The notes under the pieces are model-generated. The model worked only from the letters and a program-made list of their open reading frames with translations. It did not search any database and had not been told where the DNA came from. Position numbers and translations under genes: made by a program. A stretch of DNA of 64,000 nucleotides. Source: Cytobacillus oceanisediminis (GTDB taxonomy: Bacteria; Bacillota; Bacilli; Bacillales; Cytobacillaceae). Of this stretch, positions 1 through 15,337 are shown one piece after another. The stretch spans positions 248,001 to 312,000 of the forward strand of contig NZ_CP065511.1 in NCBI RefSeq assembly GCF_022811925.1, in the 5' to 3' direction. The stretch's first letter is position 1. The number at the start of each line of letters is the position of its first letter.

Positions 1-213
1 AAACGAACAAAGTCTGTCGCATTCCCCCGGCAGATTGCCATGTATCTATCAAGGGAATTAACCGACTTTTCTCTTCCTAAAATAGGGGAGGAATTTGGCG
101 GAAGGGACCATACGACCGTCATTCATGCCCATGAAAAAATTTCAAAGATGATTCAGTCAGATTCACAATTTGAAAAGCAGCTGAAAGAAATCAATGAAAT
201 GCTAAAGGTATAA
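1..213 (+). CDS. dnaA: Chromosomal replication initiator DnaA, C-terminal fragment
   Basis: Open at the left edge; the last 70 codons are present, ending with TAA at 211-213. This is domain IV, the double-stranded DNA-binding domain that reads DnaA boxes. The family signature [15 protein letters not shown] is visible (about codons 34-48 of the fragment), as is the preceding [11 protein letters not shown] helix. DnaA binds oriC boxes and, with ATP, opens the duplex. It is followed by a box-rich intergenic region and dnaN, the standard Bacillus origin arrangement. Only the start is missing because of the window edge; nothing suggests truncation in the genome. Confidence 0.97.
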   Translation, partial: KRTKSVAFPRQIAMYLSRELTDFSLPKIGEEFGGRDHTTVIHAHEKISKMIQSDSQFEKQLKEINEMLKV

Positions 214-389
214 TGTGTATAACTTGACCAAACTTACACACAGTCTGTCCACATGTGGATAGGCTGTGTTTCCTTTCAAAAAATACAGTTATCCACATAC
301 TAACAGGCCCTACTAGTACTTCTACTATTTTTTATAAAAAAATATATATATTCAATACGCCATTAAAATATGCTTGGAGGATTTAAAAA
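214..389. other. oriC: oriC unwinding region between dnaA and dnaN (DnaA boxes, DnaA-trios, AT-rich element)
   Basis: A perfect DnaA box TTATCCACA lies at 289-297. One-mismatch boxes on the reverse strand lie at 214-222 (TGTGTATAA) and 254-262 (TGTGGATAG), and a weaker forward one at 245-253. After the perfect box comes a short GC-rich patch (306-310), then an array of CTA/GTA/CTT triplets at 310-328 resembling the DnaA-trio element of the B. subtilis origin, then a run of A/T at 326-355. This order (box, GC patch, trios, AT-rich stretch) is the known basal unwinding architecture in B. subtilis. The dnaN promoter or leader must also lie here. The upstream half of a bipartite origin (before dnaA) is outside the window. 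Confidence 0.85.
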
Positions 390-1526
390 ATGAGATTTAT
401 AATCCAGCGCGACCGTTTGGTCCAAAGCGTCCAGGATGTTATGAAAGCTGTAACAAGCAGAACGACTATTCCCATCCTAACGGGGATTAAAATCGTCGCT
501 TCTGAAGAAGGGGTCACATTAACGGGAAGCGACTCTGATATTTCAATCGAATCTTTTATTCCTAAAGAAGAAGCAGGAGAAGAAATTGTCGAGATCAAAC
601 AGGCTGGTGCCATTGTGCTCCAAGCGAAGTTCTTCAGTGAAATCGTTAAGAAGCTTCCGACTGACAGTGTAGAGATTAGCGTTGAAAACCATTTGCAGAC
701 AGTCATCCGCTCAGGTAAATCCGAATTCAATCTTAATGGTCTGGATGCTGAGGAATATCCTCACTTGCCTCAAATCGAGGAAGAAAATGTGTTTAAAATC
801 CCTACAGACCTATTAAAAGCAATGGTTCGCCAAACGGTTTTCGCAGTGTCCACCTCAGAAACACGCCCTATCTTGACAGGTGTAAACTGGAAGGTCGAAA
901 ACGGGACATTAACCTGTATTGCAACAGATAGCCACAGGCTGGCATTAAGAAAAGCGCAAATCGAAACAAATGCCAGCGAAAGCTACAATGTGGTCATTCC
1001 AGGAAAAAGCTTAAGTGAATTAAGCAAAATTCTTGATGACAACAATGATTTAATCGATATCGTTATTACTGAAAACCAGGTTCTCTTTAAGGCCGAACAT
1101 CTGCTGTTCTTCTCAAGACTGCTGGAAGGCAATTACCCGGATACATCCAGATTGATCCCTTCAGACAGCAAAACAGATGTTGTCGTCAATACAAAGGAAT
1201 TCCTGCAGGCTATTGACCGTGCCTCATTATTGGCAAAAGAAGGCCGAAACAATGTGGTCAAGTTCTCAACAATTGATGGCGGAGTAATTGAAATTTCATC
1301 CAACACTCCTGAAATCGGAAAAGTTGTCGAGGAAGTGCAGAGCAAATCCGTAGAAGGCGAAGAATTGAAAATCTCCTTTAGCGCGAAATTCATGATGGAT
1401 GCCCTAAAAGCACTTGAAGGCTCTGAAATTACAATCAGCTTCACCGGCGCCATGAGACCATTCATCATCAAACCTTTAAACGATGAATCAATTCTGCAAT
1501 TGATCCTGCCAGTAAGGACGTATTAA
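390..1526 (+). CDS. dnaN: DNA polymerase III beta subunit (sliding clamp)
   Basis: 378 residues, the same length as the B. subtilis clamp as I recall it. The protein forms a dimeric ring that tethers replicative polymerase to DNA and also serves repair polymerases and YabA. The three repeated clamp domains are recognisable: the N-terminal MRFIIQRDRLVQSVQDV start, the central segment with TRPILTGVNW near residue 157, and the C-terminal end MRPFIIKP...ILPVRTY typical of the family. A strong ribosome site (TTGGAGGA, 374-381) precedes the ATG. It lies directly after dnaA and oriC, normally co-transcribed with dnaA. Confidence 0.98.
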   Translation: MRFIIQRDRLVQSVQDVMKAVTSRTTIPILTGIKIVASEEGVTLTGSDSDISIESFIPKEEAGEEIVEIKQAGAIVLQAKFFSEIVKKLPTDSVEISVENHLQTVIRSGKSEFNLNGLDAEEYPHLPQIEEENVFKIPTDLLKAMVRQTVFAVSTSETRPILTGVNWKVENGTLTCIATDSHRLALRKAQIETNASESYNVVIPGKSLSELSKILDDNNDLIDIVITENQVLFKAEHLLFFSRLLEGNYPDTSRLIPSDSKTDVVVNTKEFLQAIDRASLLAKEGRNNVVKFSTIDGGVIEISSNTPEIGKVVEEVQSKSVEGEELKISFSAKFMMDALKALEGSEITISFTGAMRPFIIKPLNDESILQLILPVRTY

Positions 1527-1531
1527 GAAAA

Positions 1532-1566
1532 AAGCTGCCGGTTGTGCCGGCGGCTTACTTTTTTTG
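1532..1566 (+). terminator. Rho-independent terminator after dnaN
   Basis: Stem AGCTGCCGG / CCGGCGGCT (one G-T pair) with a short loop, followed by a T-rich tract at 1556-1565, just after the dnaN stop. Confidence 0.8.
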
Positions 1567-1778
1567 GTGAAACAGATCTCTAAAACTGTACCCCTGGCCG
1601 CAAGAATATTGGCCAATTGCAGGGGAATAATGAAAATAACCAGCTGCAGGCGAGTTTTCTTTGTGTATCTGCGATTTATTTAGTAAAATAGAATATTAGA
1701 TACCATTCTGAAATTGTTTTGCCAAAGTGCAGATTTCACTGCAGCACTTGAAGTCGGACAATGGGAAAGAGTGAAAAT

Positions 1779-2000
1779 ATGACGGAAATTCAAATTGATA
1801 CTGAATATATTACGCTGGGCCAATTTTTAAAAGCCGCTGATGTGATTCAAACAGGCGGAATGGCCAAATGGTTCCTGAGTGAATACGAAGTCTTCGTCAA
1901 TGGGGAACAGGATCAAAGACGGGGAAGAAAGCTAAGAACCGGGGATATAATCGAAATCCCGGACGTGGGTGAATTTACGATCGTCCAGCCCGCTAAATAA
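1779..2000 (+). CDS. yaaA: S4 domain-containing protein YaaA (RlbA-like)
   Basis: 73 residues from the ATG at 1779. An in-frame ATG at 1761 would add six residues but has a poorer ribosome site and the homologue as I remember it begins near IDTEYITLGQF. Nearly the entire protein is an S4-like RNA-binding fold: GQFLKAADVIQTGGMAKW, then FLSEYEVFVNG, then RRGRKLRTGD. Members of this short S4 family sit between dnaN and recF in Bacillaceae and are thought to bind RNA, possibly the ribosome; the exact role is not established from sequence. The preceding gap of about 210 bp holds only the dnaN terminator and a CCCCTG/CAGGGG inverted repeat near 1590-1625. Confidence 0.92.
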   Translation: MTEIQIDTEYITLGQFLKAADVIQTGGMAKWFLSEYEVFVNGEQDQRRGRKLRTGDIIEIPDVGEFTIVQPAK

Positions 2001-2020
2001 ATTAATTAAAAAGTTTATAA

Positions 2021-2161
2021 TTTTGAACTTCGATAACTGTCTAGCTCCGGCGCCTACCCCCTCGAGGTCACAAGCCAATCCTCCCAAAAAGGCAAAGAAC
2101 GCCTTTTCGAGAGGCTCGTCTTGTGCTTGTCGGGGGTGGGCAAGGCGCCTCCGCTTTTCTT
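2021..2161 (+). repeat. Dispersed structured repeat, copy upstream of recF
   Basis: Member of a family found at least six times in this window. It opens with TTTTGAACTTCGATAACTG and ends CTCCGCTTTTCTTA. It can fold as nested helices: GGCGCC (2049-2054) with GGCGCC (2144-2149), CCCCC (2057-2061) with GGGGG (2132-2136), CACAAG (2069-2074) with CTTGTG (2120-2125), and AAAAGGC (2087-2093) with GCCTTTT (2101-2107) round a 7-nt loop. It ends nine bases before the recF ribosome site, so it forms much of the recF leader. Function is unknown to me. Confidence 0.8.
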
Positions 2162-2185
2162 ATTATCTAAAAGGATGTAGCGTCT

Positions 2186-3304
2186 ATGCATATAGAGCAG
2201 TTGCTATTAAAAAATTACCGGAATTACGAAGAGCTTGAAGTAAATTTCGAAAATAAAGTAAATGTGATATTGGGAGAGAATGCCCAGGGAAAGACAAATG
2301 TCATGGAATCGATCTACGTGCTGGCAATGGCAAAGTCCCATCGGACATCAAATGACAAAGATCTTATTCGCTGGGATCAGGAATATGCTAAAATAGAAGG
2401 AAGGGTCCAAAAAAGGCAAGGATCCCTGCCCATGCAATTAGTCATCAGCAAAAAAGGCAAAAAAGCCAAATGCAATCATATAGAGCAGCAGAAATTAAGC
2501 CAGTATGTGGGCAATATGAATGTTGTGATGTTCGCGCCTGAAGATCTCCATCTTGTGAAAGGGAGCCCTCAAGTAAGGCGTCGTTTTATTGATATGGAGA
2601 TTGGGCAGGTTTCACCTGTCTATTTGCATGATATCAGCCAGTATCAGAAAATCCTCCAGCAGCGCAACCACTACCTGAAAATGCTCCAGATCAAAAAGCA
2701 GACCGACCATACCATGCTTGAGATTTTAACAGAGCAATTCATTGAGATGGCTGCAAAGATTGTTTCAAAGCGTTACGAGTTCCTCAGACTCCTCGAGAAT
2801 TGGGCACAGCCGATTCATGAAGGGATTTCAAGAGGGCTTGAGACCTTAAAAATTGAGTACAAGCCTTCTGCCGAGGTATCAGAAGAACAAGATTTGTCGA
2901 AAATGGTTAAAGTATACCAGGATAAATTTGAAAAAGTGAAGAACAGGGAAATAGACCGTGGCGTTACCATGTTTGGGCCGCATCGCGATGACCTGATTTT
3001 TCATGTGAATGGGCGCGATGTGCAAACATTCGGTTCACAAGGGCAGCAAAGAACGACAGCTCTGTCGGTTAAGCTTGCCGAAATCGAACTGATCCATTCT
3101 GAAATTGGAGAATATCCCATTCTGCTGCTGGATGACGTCCTCTCGGAATTGGATGATTATCGCCAATCCCATTTATTGAATACCATTCAAGGGAAAGTAC
3201 AGACGTTTGTCACTACTACGAGCGTTGATGGAATAGACCACCAGACACTTAAAGAAGCAGCAGCGTTCAGTGTTGAGGCAGGGAGAATCAAGAAGATTCA
3301 GTGA
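2186..3304 (+). CDS. recF: DNA replication and repair protein RecF
   Basis: 372 residues, matching the usual family length. RecF is an ABC/SMC-type ATPase that with RecO and RecR loads RecA at single-strand gaps. The Walker A motif GENAQGKT is at residues 30-37; the ABC signature region ([18 protein letters not shown]) and Walker B ([13 protein letters not shown]) are intact near residues 282-325. The N-terminal [14 protein letters not shown] is typical. The ribosome site AAAGGATG (2169-2176) supports the ATG at 2186. A structured repeat forms its leader; remB follows after 9 bp. Confidence 0.98.
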   Translation: MHIEQLLLKNYRNYEELEVNFENKVNVILGENAQGKTNVMESIYVLAMAKSHRTSNDKDLIRWDQEYAKIEGRVQKRQGSLPMQLVISKKGKKAKCNHIEQQKLSQYVGNMNVVMFAPEDLHLVKGSPQVRRRFIDMEIGQVSPVYLHDISQYQKILQQRNHYLKMLQIKKQTDHTMLEILTEQFIEMAAKIVSKRYEFLRLLENWAQPIHEGISRGLETLKIEYKPSAEVSEEQDLSKMVKVYQDKFEKVKNREIDRGVTMFGPHRDDLIFHVNGRDVQTFGSQGQQRTTALSVKLAEIELIHSEIGEYPILLLDDVLSELDDYRQSHLLNTIQGKVQTFVTTTSVDGIDHQTLKEAAAFSVEAGRIKKIQ

Positions 3305-3313
3305 GGTGATCGC

Positions 3314-3562
3314 ATGTACATCCATATAGGTGAAGATGTGTTGGTCCGGGCAAGGGATATTGTCGCCATTATTGATAAAGAAACAGCCCTTGCTTCCGAG
3401 TATGCGGAAGAGCGTAAGGAGAACCTGGAGGAGTCAGTTGTGAACCTCGCTAAAGGTTCCTATAAATCTGTGGTCGTCACAACAGAAAAGATCTATTTTT
3501 CTCCGCTATCCTCAGGTACGTTAAAGAAACGATCCCATAAATTAAGTGTTCACGAATTTTAA
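3314..3562 (+). CDS. remB: Extracellular matrix regulator RemB (DUF370 family)
   Basis: 82 residues. The opening MYIHIGEDVLVRARDIVAI and the closing SVVVTTEKIYFSPLSSGTLKKR are the signatures of the RemA/RemB family. RemA activates biofilm matrix and osmoprotection operons in B. subtilis as a DNA-binding ring; RemB (YaaB) is the paralogue always found between recF and gyrB. The start at 3314 follows GAGGTGATCGC, and the gene is nine bases from recF, so it is in the same transcript. The 130-bp gap to gyrB has only a weak GGCT/AGCC hairpin with a T run at 3655. Confidence 0.93.
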   Translation: MYIHIGEDVLVRARDIVAIIDKETALASEYAEERKENLEESVVNLAKGSYKSVVVTTEKIYFSPLSSGTLKKRSHKLSVHEF

Positions 3563-3684
3563 AGAAATGCAGGACTGCCGGAAGAACTTCCCTAATGGAA
3601 CGAAAGGCAAGTCAGTGAAAACTACAGTTTGGCTCATCTCAGGAAGCCAGGCTTTTTTATAGATTAGTGAAATGGAAAGTGTAG

Positions 3685-5622
<1,938 letters not shown>

Positions 5623-5624
5623 TT

Positions 5625-5699
5625 GTAAAAGCAAGCCTACAGCACAGGCCAAGCGCCTTCGCTTTCTTTCAGGATAGAGGTTCTCTATCCTGCTTTTAC
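5625..5699 (+). terminator. Nested inverted repeats after gyrB, terminator-like, containing a repeat remnant
   Basis: A perfect 9-bp outer pair GTAAAAGCA (5625-5633) / TGCTTTTAC (5691-5699) encloses a perfect 9-bp hairpin AGGATAGAG (5671-5679) / CTCTATCCT (5683-5691) with a 3-nt loop. The two helices share base 5691, so they cannot both fully form. The interior GGCCAAGCGCCTTCGCTTTC (5648-5667) resembles the right end of the dispersed repeat family. Termination between gyrB and gyrA is plausible but the T run is short. Confidence 0.55.
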
Positions 5700-5853
5700 A
5701 TAATTGGTTTATTCTTTTTATTTAATGCCCCATGTGCGTCTAATTTATGAAAAAAAGCAGGATCTGTATGGAAAGACCATGCAGGTTTCAGCTATACGAA
5801 GTGACAAACGGATGACAGTTCATCCTGCGTCTCTTTAAAGGAGGTTCCTTTAA

Positions 5854-8379
5854 ATGGCCGATACACCGAATTCTCAAGTAAAAGAAATAAATATTAGCCA
5901 GGAAATGCGTTCATCATTCCTGGACTACGCCATGAGTGTAATTGTTTCACGTGCCCTTCCGGACGTACGGGATGGTTTAAAGCCGGTTCACCGAAGAATC
6001 TTATATGCAATGCATGATTTAGGGATGCATTCTGATAAGCCATTTAAAAAATCGGCCCGTATCGTTGGGGAAGTAATCGGTAAATACCACCCGCACGGTG
6101 ACTCCGCAGTATATGACACGATGGTGCGTATGGCTCAGGATTTCAACTATCGCTATATGCTCGTTGAAGGACACGGAAACTTCGGTTCTGTCGATGGTGA
6201 CGCTGCAGCTGCGATGCGTTATACTGAGGCCCGCATGTCCAAAATCTCTATGGAGCTTTTGCGCGATATTAATAAAGACACGATTGATTACCAGGATAAC
6301 TATGATGGTGCTGAGAAAGAACCAGTCGTAATGCCGGCGCGGTTCCCAAACCTTCTCGTAAACGGAACGTCTGGAATTGCCGTTGGTATGGCGACCAATA
6401 TTCCGCCTCATCAGCTTGGTGAAGTAATTGATGGAGTACTTGCCATCAGCCAGGAGCCGGACCTCACTGTTCAGGAGCTCATGGAAATCATTCCAGGTCC
6501 AGACTTCCCGACTGCAGGTCTCATTCTTGGACGAAGCGGCATCCGCAAAGCTTACGAAACAGGCCGCGGTTCCATTACATTAAGGGCCCAAGTAGAAATC
6601 GAGCAGAAGTCCAATGGAAAAGAAGTTATCATTGTAAATGAAATTCCTTACCAGGTGAATAAAGCTAAGCTGATTGAAAAAATTGCCGAACTGGTTCGGG
6701 ATAAACGAATTGATGGCATTACCGATTTGCGTGATGAATCAGATCGAAACGGTATGCGTATCGTAATCGAAGTCCGTAAAGATGCGAATGCCAATGTTCT
6801 GCTGAACAACCTTTATAAGCAGACGGCCCTTCAGACAAGCTTTGGCATAAACCTGCTTGCGCTTGTAGATGGCCAGCCAAAAGTTCTGAATCTCAAACAG
6901 TGTCTGCAGCATTATCTGGATCACCAAAAAGTCGTAATCCGCCGCAGAACAGAATTCGAATTGAAAAAGGCAGAAGCCCGTGCACACATTTTGGAAGGTT
7001 TGAGGATTGCCCTTGATCATCTGGATGAAGTAATCAACCTTATCCGCAGTTCTCAGACAACAGATATCGCACGTGAAGGCTTAATGACCAAGTTCAATCT
7101 TTCTGAAAAACAGGCCCAGGCGATCCTTGACATGCGTCTGCAGCGTTTGACTGGCTTAGAGCGCGAAAAGATTGAAGACGAATATTCAAGCCTTGTAGCA
7201 TTAATTGCCGAATTAAAAGCTATTTTGGCTGATGAAGAAAAAGTATTGGAAATTATCCGGGAAGAATTAACCGAAGTAAAAGAGAGATTCAACGATAAAC
7301 GCCGTACAGAAATAGTTGCCGGCGGCATCGAACAAATTGAAGACGAAGATCTAATCCCGCGTGAGAATATTGTTCTTACGTTAACTCATAAGGGATACAT
7401 CAAGCGTCTTCCTGTCTCGACTTACCGTGCCCAAAAACGCGGAGGCCGGGGTATTCAGGGAATGGGAACCAATGAGGATGACTTTGTTGAACACCTCATT
7501 ACCACTTCCACACACGATACTATCCTATTCTTCACGAACAAAGGAAAGGTGTATCGCGCTAAAGGTTATGAAATTCCTGAATTCAGCCGTACTGCGAAAG
7601 GAATTCCAATCATTAACCTTCTTGGAGTGGACAAAGATGAATGGGTAAATGCGATTATTCCTGTTGAAGAATTTGCCGATGATTGGTTCCTGTTCTTCAC
7701 CACTAAACAAGGGATTTCCAAGCGTTCACCATTATCATCCTTTGCCAATATCCGCAATAATGGCTTAATTGCCCTGAATCTGCGCGAAGATGATGAATTA
7801 ATTTCGGTGCGTCTGACAGATGGCAGCAAGGAGATCATTATTGGAACCAGCCATGGCATGCTGATCCGATTCCCTGAAGAAGATGTTCGTTCTATGGGAA
7901 GAACAGCTACTGGTGTTAAAGGAATCAACTTAAGCGAAGGTGATGAAGTCGTTGGCATGGAAGTCCTTGAGGATGACAGCCAGATTCTGATCGTAACCAA
8001 AAACGGTTATGGAAAACGCACTCCTGCCGAAGAATACCGTGTTCAGGGCAGAGGCGGTAAAGGAATCAAGACCTGCAACATCACAGATAAGAACGGAAGC
8101 CTCGTTTCCATGAAAGCTGTCACAGGAGAAGAAGACGTTATGCTTATTACAACAGGCGGCGTACTAATCCGTATGGCAGTGAACGATATTTCCACTATGG
8201 GAAGAAACACGCAAGGTGTCAGACTCATCCGCATAAATGAAGATGCTGACGAAGCGGTATCCACTGTTGCAAAAGTTGAAAAAGAAGAGGAAAAAGATGA
8301 AGAAGAATTAACAAAGCCTCTTGAAGATGCTGATTCACTTCCTGAAGAAGAAGTAAATGGAGATAATAGCGAAGAATAA
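5854..8379 (+). CDS. gyrA: DNA gyrase subunit A
   Basis: 841 residues. The breakage-reunion subunit of gyrase. The catalytic tyrosine is Y123 in [11 protein letters not shown]. The quinolone-resistance region reads [12 protein letters not shown] with Ser84 and Asp88, that is, the sensitive residues. The C-terminal beta-pinwheel carries the gyrase box ([12 protein letters not shown], about residues 527-538) and ends in a long acidic tail ([21 protein letters not shown] and on) common in Bacilli. An excellent ribosome site AAAGGAGGT (5837-5845) precedes the ATG. Two further small hairpins in the gap (5771-5791; 5811-5826) could be part of its leader. Confidence 0.98.
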   Translation: MADTPNSQVKEINISQEMRSSFLDYAMSVIVSRALPDVRDGLKPVHRRILYAMHDLGMHSDKPFKKSARIVGEVIGKYHPHGDSAVYDTMVRMAQDFNYRYMLVEGHGNFGSVDGDAAAAMRYTEARMSKISMELLRDINKDTIDYQDNYDGAEKEPVVMPARFPNLLVNGTSGIAVGMATNIPPHQLGEVIDGVLAISQEPDLTVQELMEIIPGPDFPTAGLILGRSGIRKAYETGRGSITLRAQVEIEQKSNGKEVIIVNEIPYQVNKAKLIEKIAELVRDKRIDGITDLRDESDRNGMRIVIEVRKDANANVLLNNLYKQTALQTSFGINLLALVDGQPKVLNLKQCLQHYLDHQKVVIRRRTEFELKKAEARAHILEGLRIALDHLDEVINLIRSSQTTDIAREGLMTKFNLSEKQAQAILDMRLQRLTGLEREKIEDEYSSLVALIAELKAILADEEKVLEIIREELTEVKERFNDKRRTEIVAGGIEQIEDEDLIPRENIVLTLTHKGYIKRLPVSTYRAQKRGGRGIQGMGTNEDDFVEHLITTSTHDTILFFTNKGKVYRAKGYEIPEFSRTAKGIPIINLLGVDKDEWVNAIIPVEEFADDWFLFFTTKQGISKRSPLSSFANIRNNGLIALNLREDDELISVRLTDGSKEIIIGTSHGMLIRFPEEDVRSMGRTATGVKGINLSEGDEVVGMEVLEDDSQILIVTKNGYGKRTPAEEYRVQGRGGKGIKTCNITDKNGSLVSMKAVTGEEDVMLITTGGVLIRMAVNDISTMGRNTQGVRLIRINEDADEAVSTVAKVEKEEEKDEEELTKPLEDADSLPEEEVNGDNSEE

Positions 8380-8384
8380 TTTTT

Positions 8385-8414
8385 AAGGAACACAGATTTG
8401 TGTTCCTTTTTTTT
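8385..8414 (+). terminator. Rho-independent terminator after gyrA
   Basis: Stem AGGAACACA / TGTGTTCCT with a 4-nt loop and an 8-T tail, six bases after the gyrA stop. Confidence 0.92.
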
Positions 8415-8466
8415 GTCCAAATAATGTAAAATAGTATAAAAGACTCATTACATTTGGAGTGTGGAT

Positions 8467-9549
8467 ATGGTGCGTGTACCTATACAGGAATTAAGAGAAG
8501 GCTGTATTTTATCAGAAGATGTTTTCAGCTTGACGAATCGCCCTATTATCAGACAAAAAACAGTGCTGACGAAGGAACTGCTGGATATTATGAAAATATT
8601 CCTGATTGATGAAGCAGAAGTTGAAACCACCATGGTTAACGGAAAGCCTTTTGCTTCTGCCGGAAGCTTGGAAGAAGCTGAAGAAGTAATAGAATCAAAT
8701 GAATCAAGTTTTTTAAATACATTCTTAACAGGCGTTCAAAATTTCAAAAGAGAATTTATGTCCTGGCAATCAGGCCTTCCGGTGGATATTGCAAAAATAA
8801 GAAACATTATGATTCCACTGATTGAGAAAATGGATAAAAACCCCTCCGGAATTTTCTCTCTGCATCATCTTTCTACGAATGAAGATTATTTATACCAGCA
8901 TTCTGTAGCTGTGGGAATGATCAGTGCTTTTATAGGTAAAAAACTGAGTTTGAATAAGGGGGAAATTGTGCAGCTTGCCCTGGGAGGCTGCCTGGCAGAT
9001 GCGGGGATGGCGAAAATAAACTCATCCATCCTGCATAAAAGCAGTTCATTAAACTCCGAAGAATTTGAAGAAATTAAAAGGCATTCAACCCTTAGCTTTA
9101 AAATGGTTCAAAATATATCTCTATTAAGAGAAAGCACTAAGATCGGTATTATCCAGCACCATGAGCGGCTGGACGGCAGCGGCTATCCGTTTGGAGAACA
9201 AGGCAGCAAAATCAATCAGGCTGGTAGAATCATCGCGGCAGCGGATGCATTTCATGCCATGACCTCCCAAAGGCTCTACAGACGGAAGCAATCTCCATTT
9301 AAAGTGCTTGAAATGCTGATTCAGGATAGCTTCGGCAAATATGATATCCCATCCATTCAAGCGCTGGGTTCCGGCATCATGAACTTTTCCATTGGCAGCA
9401 TGGTGAAGCTCTCAGATGGCCAGACTGCAGAAATACTTTTTATAGAAGATAAATCACCTACGAGACCGCTTGTGAAACTAGAGGAAACCGGCGACATAAT
9501 TCATTTAGAGAAAAACCGCCAGTTATTTATTGATGAAGTATTAAAATGA
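8467..9549 (+). CDS. HD-GYP domain protein with a degenerate HD motif
   Basis: 360 residues from ATG 8467, seven bases after GGAG; the GTG at 8461 overlaps that site. The N-terminal ~110 residues (MVRVPIQELREGCILSEDV) resemble the region that precedes HD-GYP domains. HD-GYP proteins hydrolyse cyclic di-GMP. Here YQHSVAVGMISAFIG is near 143-157, HHERLDGSGYP near 231-241 and AAADAFHAMTSQRLYRR near 259-275. The hallmark HD pair is replaced by LADAGM (176-181), so the metal-binding His is Ala and the usual following Lys is Met. It may therefore be a regulatory or altered-specificity protein. No signal peptide or membrane segment is seen. It lies alone between gyrA and rrn1, a slot I do not remember being occupied in B. 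subtilis. Confidence 0.85.
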   Translation: MVRVPIQELREGCILSEDVFSLTNRPIIRQKTVLTKELLDIMKIFLIDEAEVETTMVNGKPFASAGSLEEAEEVIESNESSFLNTFLTGVQNFKREFMSWQSGLPVDIAKIRNIMIPLIEKMDKNPSGIFSLHHLSTNEDYLYQHSVAVGMISAFIGKKLSLNKGEIVQLALGGCLADAGMAKINSSILHKSSSLNSEEFEEIKRHSTLSFKMVQNISLLRESTKIGIIQHHERLDGSGYPFGEQGSKINQAGRIIAAADAFHAMTSQRLYRRKQSPFKVLEMLIQDSFGKYDIPSIQALGSGIMNFSIGSMVKLSDGQTAEILFIEDKSPTRPLVKLEETGDIIHLEKNRQLFIDEVLK

Positions 9550-9664
9550 CTGCATACCGCGGTCTTTTTTTAATTAGCTCTGCTAAGGCTGGATGCTGAA
9601 TACAACAGACAAATTTAACAGACCTTATTTTTTAAAAAAAGATATAGAATCTATTAAAAAGTGC

Positions 9665-9694
9665 TTGCAATTAATAGATAAGAGCTGGTATACT
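9665..9694 (+). promoter_or_regulatory. rrn operon 1 promoter P1 (SigA)
   Basis: TTGCAA (9665-9670), an 18-bp spacer and TATACT (9689-9694). The 337-bp gap 9550-9886 contains no gene: only the two rRNA promoters, a leader hairpin GTCGC/GCGAC (9783-9796) and the boxA. Confidence 0.75.
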
Positions 9695-9747
9695 TATTCA
9701 AGTCAGCAAGAGATGAACATCATCATTTGATGAGATAAAAAAACTTG

Positions 9748-9776
9748 TTGACATTGATTATCAGAAATGATATATT
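9748..9776 (+). promoter_or_regulatory. rrn operon 1 promoter P2 (SigA)
   Basis: Consensus -35 TTGACA (9748-9753), 17-bp spacer, -10 TATATT (9771-9776). The counterpart before rrn operon 2 has the same arrangement. Confidence 0.88.
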
Positions 9777-9801
9777 AATTAAGTCGCCTCAAGCGACCGA
9801 T

Positions 9802-9833
9802 TGATCTTTGAAAACTGAACGAACAAAAACGTC
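9802..9833 (+). promoter_or_regulatory. rrn1 leader: boxA antitermination site and 16S processing half-stem
   Basis: TGATCTTTGAAAA is a boxA-like sequence for Nus-factor antitermination. The following AAAACTGAACGAACAAAAAC is complementary to GTTTTGTTCGTTCAGTTTT at 11439-11457 after the 16S gene, forming the long helix normally cut by RNase III to release pre-16S. Confidence 0.75.
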
Positions 9834-9886
9834 AACGTTAATCTTTAGTCTTTTTTGAAAAGACAACTTATGAGCTTAATCAACTC

Positions 9887-11420
<1,534 letters not shown>

Positions 11421-11499
11421 TTACATGAAACGTGACGCGTTTTGTTCGTTCAGTTTTGAGAGTTCAATCTCTCATATTTTAATACTTTACCTATTATGT

Positions 11500-11576
<77 letters not shown>

Positions 11577-11587
11577 TCTCATATAAT

Positions 11588-11663
11588 GGGGCCTTAGCTC
11601 AGCTGGGAGAGCGCCTGCTTTGCACGCAGGAGGTCAGCGGTTCGATCCCGCTAGGCTCCACCA
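11588..11663 (+). tRNA. trnA: tRNA-Ala (TGC), rrn operon 1
   Basis: 76 nt including encoded CCA. Acceptor GGGGCCT/AGGCTCC with a G-T pair, anticodon loop TTTGCAC (TGC), T arm GGTTCGATCCC. Eleven bases after tRNA-Ile. Confidence 0.97.
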
Positions 11664-11690
11664 ACCATAACGATTCCATTCGTTATTTTT

Positions 11691-11906
11691 TGTTCCTTGA
11701 AAACTAGATAATGTTAATGAAGAAGCAATAACCGAGTAATCGCCATCTTAGTTTTTTTCTCTTATTTAAAAATAAGTAAGAGCACAAACCATGAGGGCAA
11801 TGAGAAGCAAGAAGATCAAGGAAGCGACCGAACGAGCACCGGAGCATACGAGTACGTGAGGAGCACAATGACGGAGCTGACGCAGAGATTCGCCGTTTAT
11901 CATTGG
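11691..11906 (+). other. 23S leader with boxA, 23S processing half-stem and rrn spacer module
   Basis: TGTTCCTTGAAAA (11691-11703) is a boxA-like site before 23S. AAAACTAGATAATG with GAAGAAG and CCGAGTAAT pairs with complementary blocks at 14825-14865 after 23S (RNase III stem). From about 11795 to 11905 lies a module (GAAGCAAGAAGATCAAGGAA ... GCTGACGCAGAGATTC) that recurs at 33541 and, diverged, at 33121 in rrn operon 2. Confidence 0.65.
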
Positions 11907-11914
11907 CCGAAGTA

Positions 11915-14812
<2,898 letters not shown>

Positions 14813-14892
14813 GTTATATGGTTATTACTCGGCAAACACTTCTTCATGCATTATCTAGTTTTGAGGGAACGAAGTTTCTTCAAACCAAATAG

Positions 14893-15008
<116 letters not shown>

Positions 15009-15015
15009 CATATGA

Positions 15016-15043
15016 AAGAGCACCTGATGGGTGCTCTTTTTTG
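15016..15043 (+). terminator. rrn operon 1 terminator
   Basis: Stem AAGAGCACC / GGTGCTCTT, loop TGATG, followed by T6. The ~75 bp beyond it are similar to the sequence beyond the rrn operon 2 terminator. No gene is seen in 15044-15337. Confidence 0.93.
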
Positions 15044-15337
15044 TGTGTTTGGTTGATTTACTGAATCCTAATATATTTTTCGGGCTTTCCTTTTTAAGGG
15101 AATATATCTATATGCGCCATTTTTTCATTTTATGCGCCACTTCTTATTCCGCCTCTGTATTAATTTCCATATATGTTCTTTACAAAGAAGAATTGTGCTA
15201 AATGTTCGATAAACTTTAATACATGCTAGATAAGCCCCACGGAATGCCTCAAATAAAACCTTCCACTCCGCTCCCTCCTGAATGCCAGCAAAGACTCCAG
15301 GTAAACACGAACAAGAGATCATTGGTCCCTATCCAGC

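Noticed and set aside
1969..2238. 89-codon ORF over the yaaA end, the repeat and the recF start
   Set aside because: It reads through a structured repeat and overlaps two real genes in another frame; composition is unlike protein.
15125..15322. 65-codon minus-strand ORF next to yaaC
   Set aside because: No ribosome site, no recognisable similarity; lies in the rrn flank.
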